Below are positions 4,942-5,208 of a stretch of DNA of 5,208 bases, one piece after another. Under the pieces are notes generated by a model. It did not search any database, was not told the DNA's origin, and saw only the letters and a program-made list of their open reading frames with translations. The position numbers and the translations under genes were made by a program. Source of the DNA: Blastocatellia bacterium (lineage in GTDB: Bacteria; Acidobacteriota; Blastocatellia; Chloracidobacteriales; JADJPF01); assembly GCA_023265235.1 (NCBI GenBank), contig JAHFUF010000427.1:1-5208 (forward strand), written 5' to 3'. How positions within the stretch are numbered: the first letter of the stretch is position 1; the number at the start of each line of letters is the position of its first letter.

Positions 4942-5208
4942 TTAAGCTGGCTTTAATTGACAGCGATAGTCGCATAAGGTTCTGTGTACTTGTAAGGCTT
5001 TTACCCCAAAAGTTTTAGCAAAAGTAGTATGTAGTGCTTGTGGTGGTGGTTCTGTTTGAACTAAGTATTGTTGATAGGCTTCAATTATTTGTTTTTGTTT
5101 TTCTTCCTCTAACATAGGTACTTTAGCTATTTTGGTGTTGTCATGGAGTTGATCTAACCAGCGAAAGCTTTGTTCTAAAGAAACAAACCCTAGGTTTTCA
5201 GAAATTAC
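4942..5208 (-). CDS. C-terminal 88 residues of an unrecognised protein (cut by window edge)
   Basis: The minus frame is open from the window edge to a TAA at 4944-4942 and has no start here, so it is the 3' part of a larger gene. The visible part is soluble and charged: a Lys/Glu/Gln-rich helix (MLEEEKQKQIIEAYQQYL), a Pro-rich turn (EPPP), then a segment with TFAKTFGVKALQVHRTL and a final CDYRCQLKPA. The last segment could form a helix-turn-helix-like pair, but that is weak. I do not recognise the family. It is 180 nt upstream of the P450 in the same orientation; the repeat-filled gap suggests a separate promoter for the P450. Codon use looks like that of its neighbours. Confidence 0.65.
   Translation of the reverse strand, partial: VISENLGFVSLEQSFRWLDQLHDNTKIAKVPMLEEEKQKQIIEAYQQYLVQTEPPPQALHTTFAKTFGVKALQVHRTLCDYRCQLKPA

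Overview
The window is AT-rich bacterial DNA. Every gene I can support lies on the minus strand, so it reads right to left. Organism: strong AGGAGG-type ribosome binding sites 7 nt from the starts, a CYP110-like cytochrome P450, and a membrane-anchored Ser/Thr kinase paired with a short PP2C-like protein. These suit a low-GC Acidobacteriota (Blastocatellia-like) or cyanobacterium-related genome. No marker gene settles this, so the assignment is a low-confidence inference.

Layout in transcription order: (1) 5208-4942, the last 88 codons of an unrecognised protein cut by the window edge. (2) 4941-4762, a 180-nt gap holding short palindromes, a 9-bp inverted repeat and a striking 9 x 9-bp tandem repeat that ends at a perfect Shine-Dalgarno. 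(3) 4761-3403, a complete CYP110-like P450. The open frame extends upstream through the repeat, but the ribosome binding site places the real start after it. (4) 3367-2297, a PP2C-type phosphatase-like protein with a GTG start, in which several expected metal-binding Asp positions appear substituted. (5) 2205-406, a Ser/Thr protein kinase with one transmembrane segment, a coiled coil and an extracytoplasmic beta-rich C-terminal domain. (6) 346-113, a 77-residue hypothetical protein. (7) 112-1, no supportable gene.

The gaps between P450, PP2C-like gene, kinase and small ORF are 35, 91 and 59 nt, with no convincing intrinsic terminator, so co-transcription is plausible. My reading is that the kinase senses something outside the membrane, the PP2C-like protein is its partner (eraser, or binding/regulatory subunit if inactive), and the P450 is a possible metabolic output. 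The kinase-PP2C pairing is known from bacterial signalling loci such as TerY-phosphorylation triads; the link to the P450 rests on co-orientation and spacing only.

The most unusual structural feature is that all three longer leaders (before P450, kinase and small ORF) carry short tandem direct repeats of 9-11 bp a few to about 20 nt upstream of the ribosome binding site.
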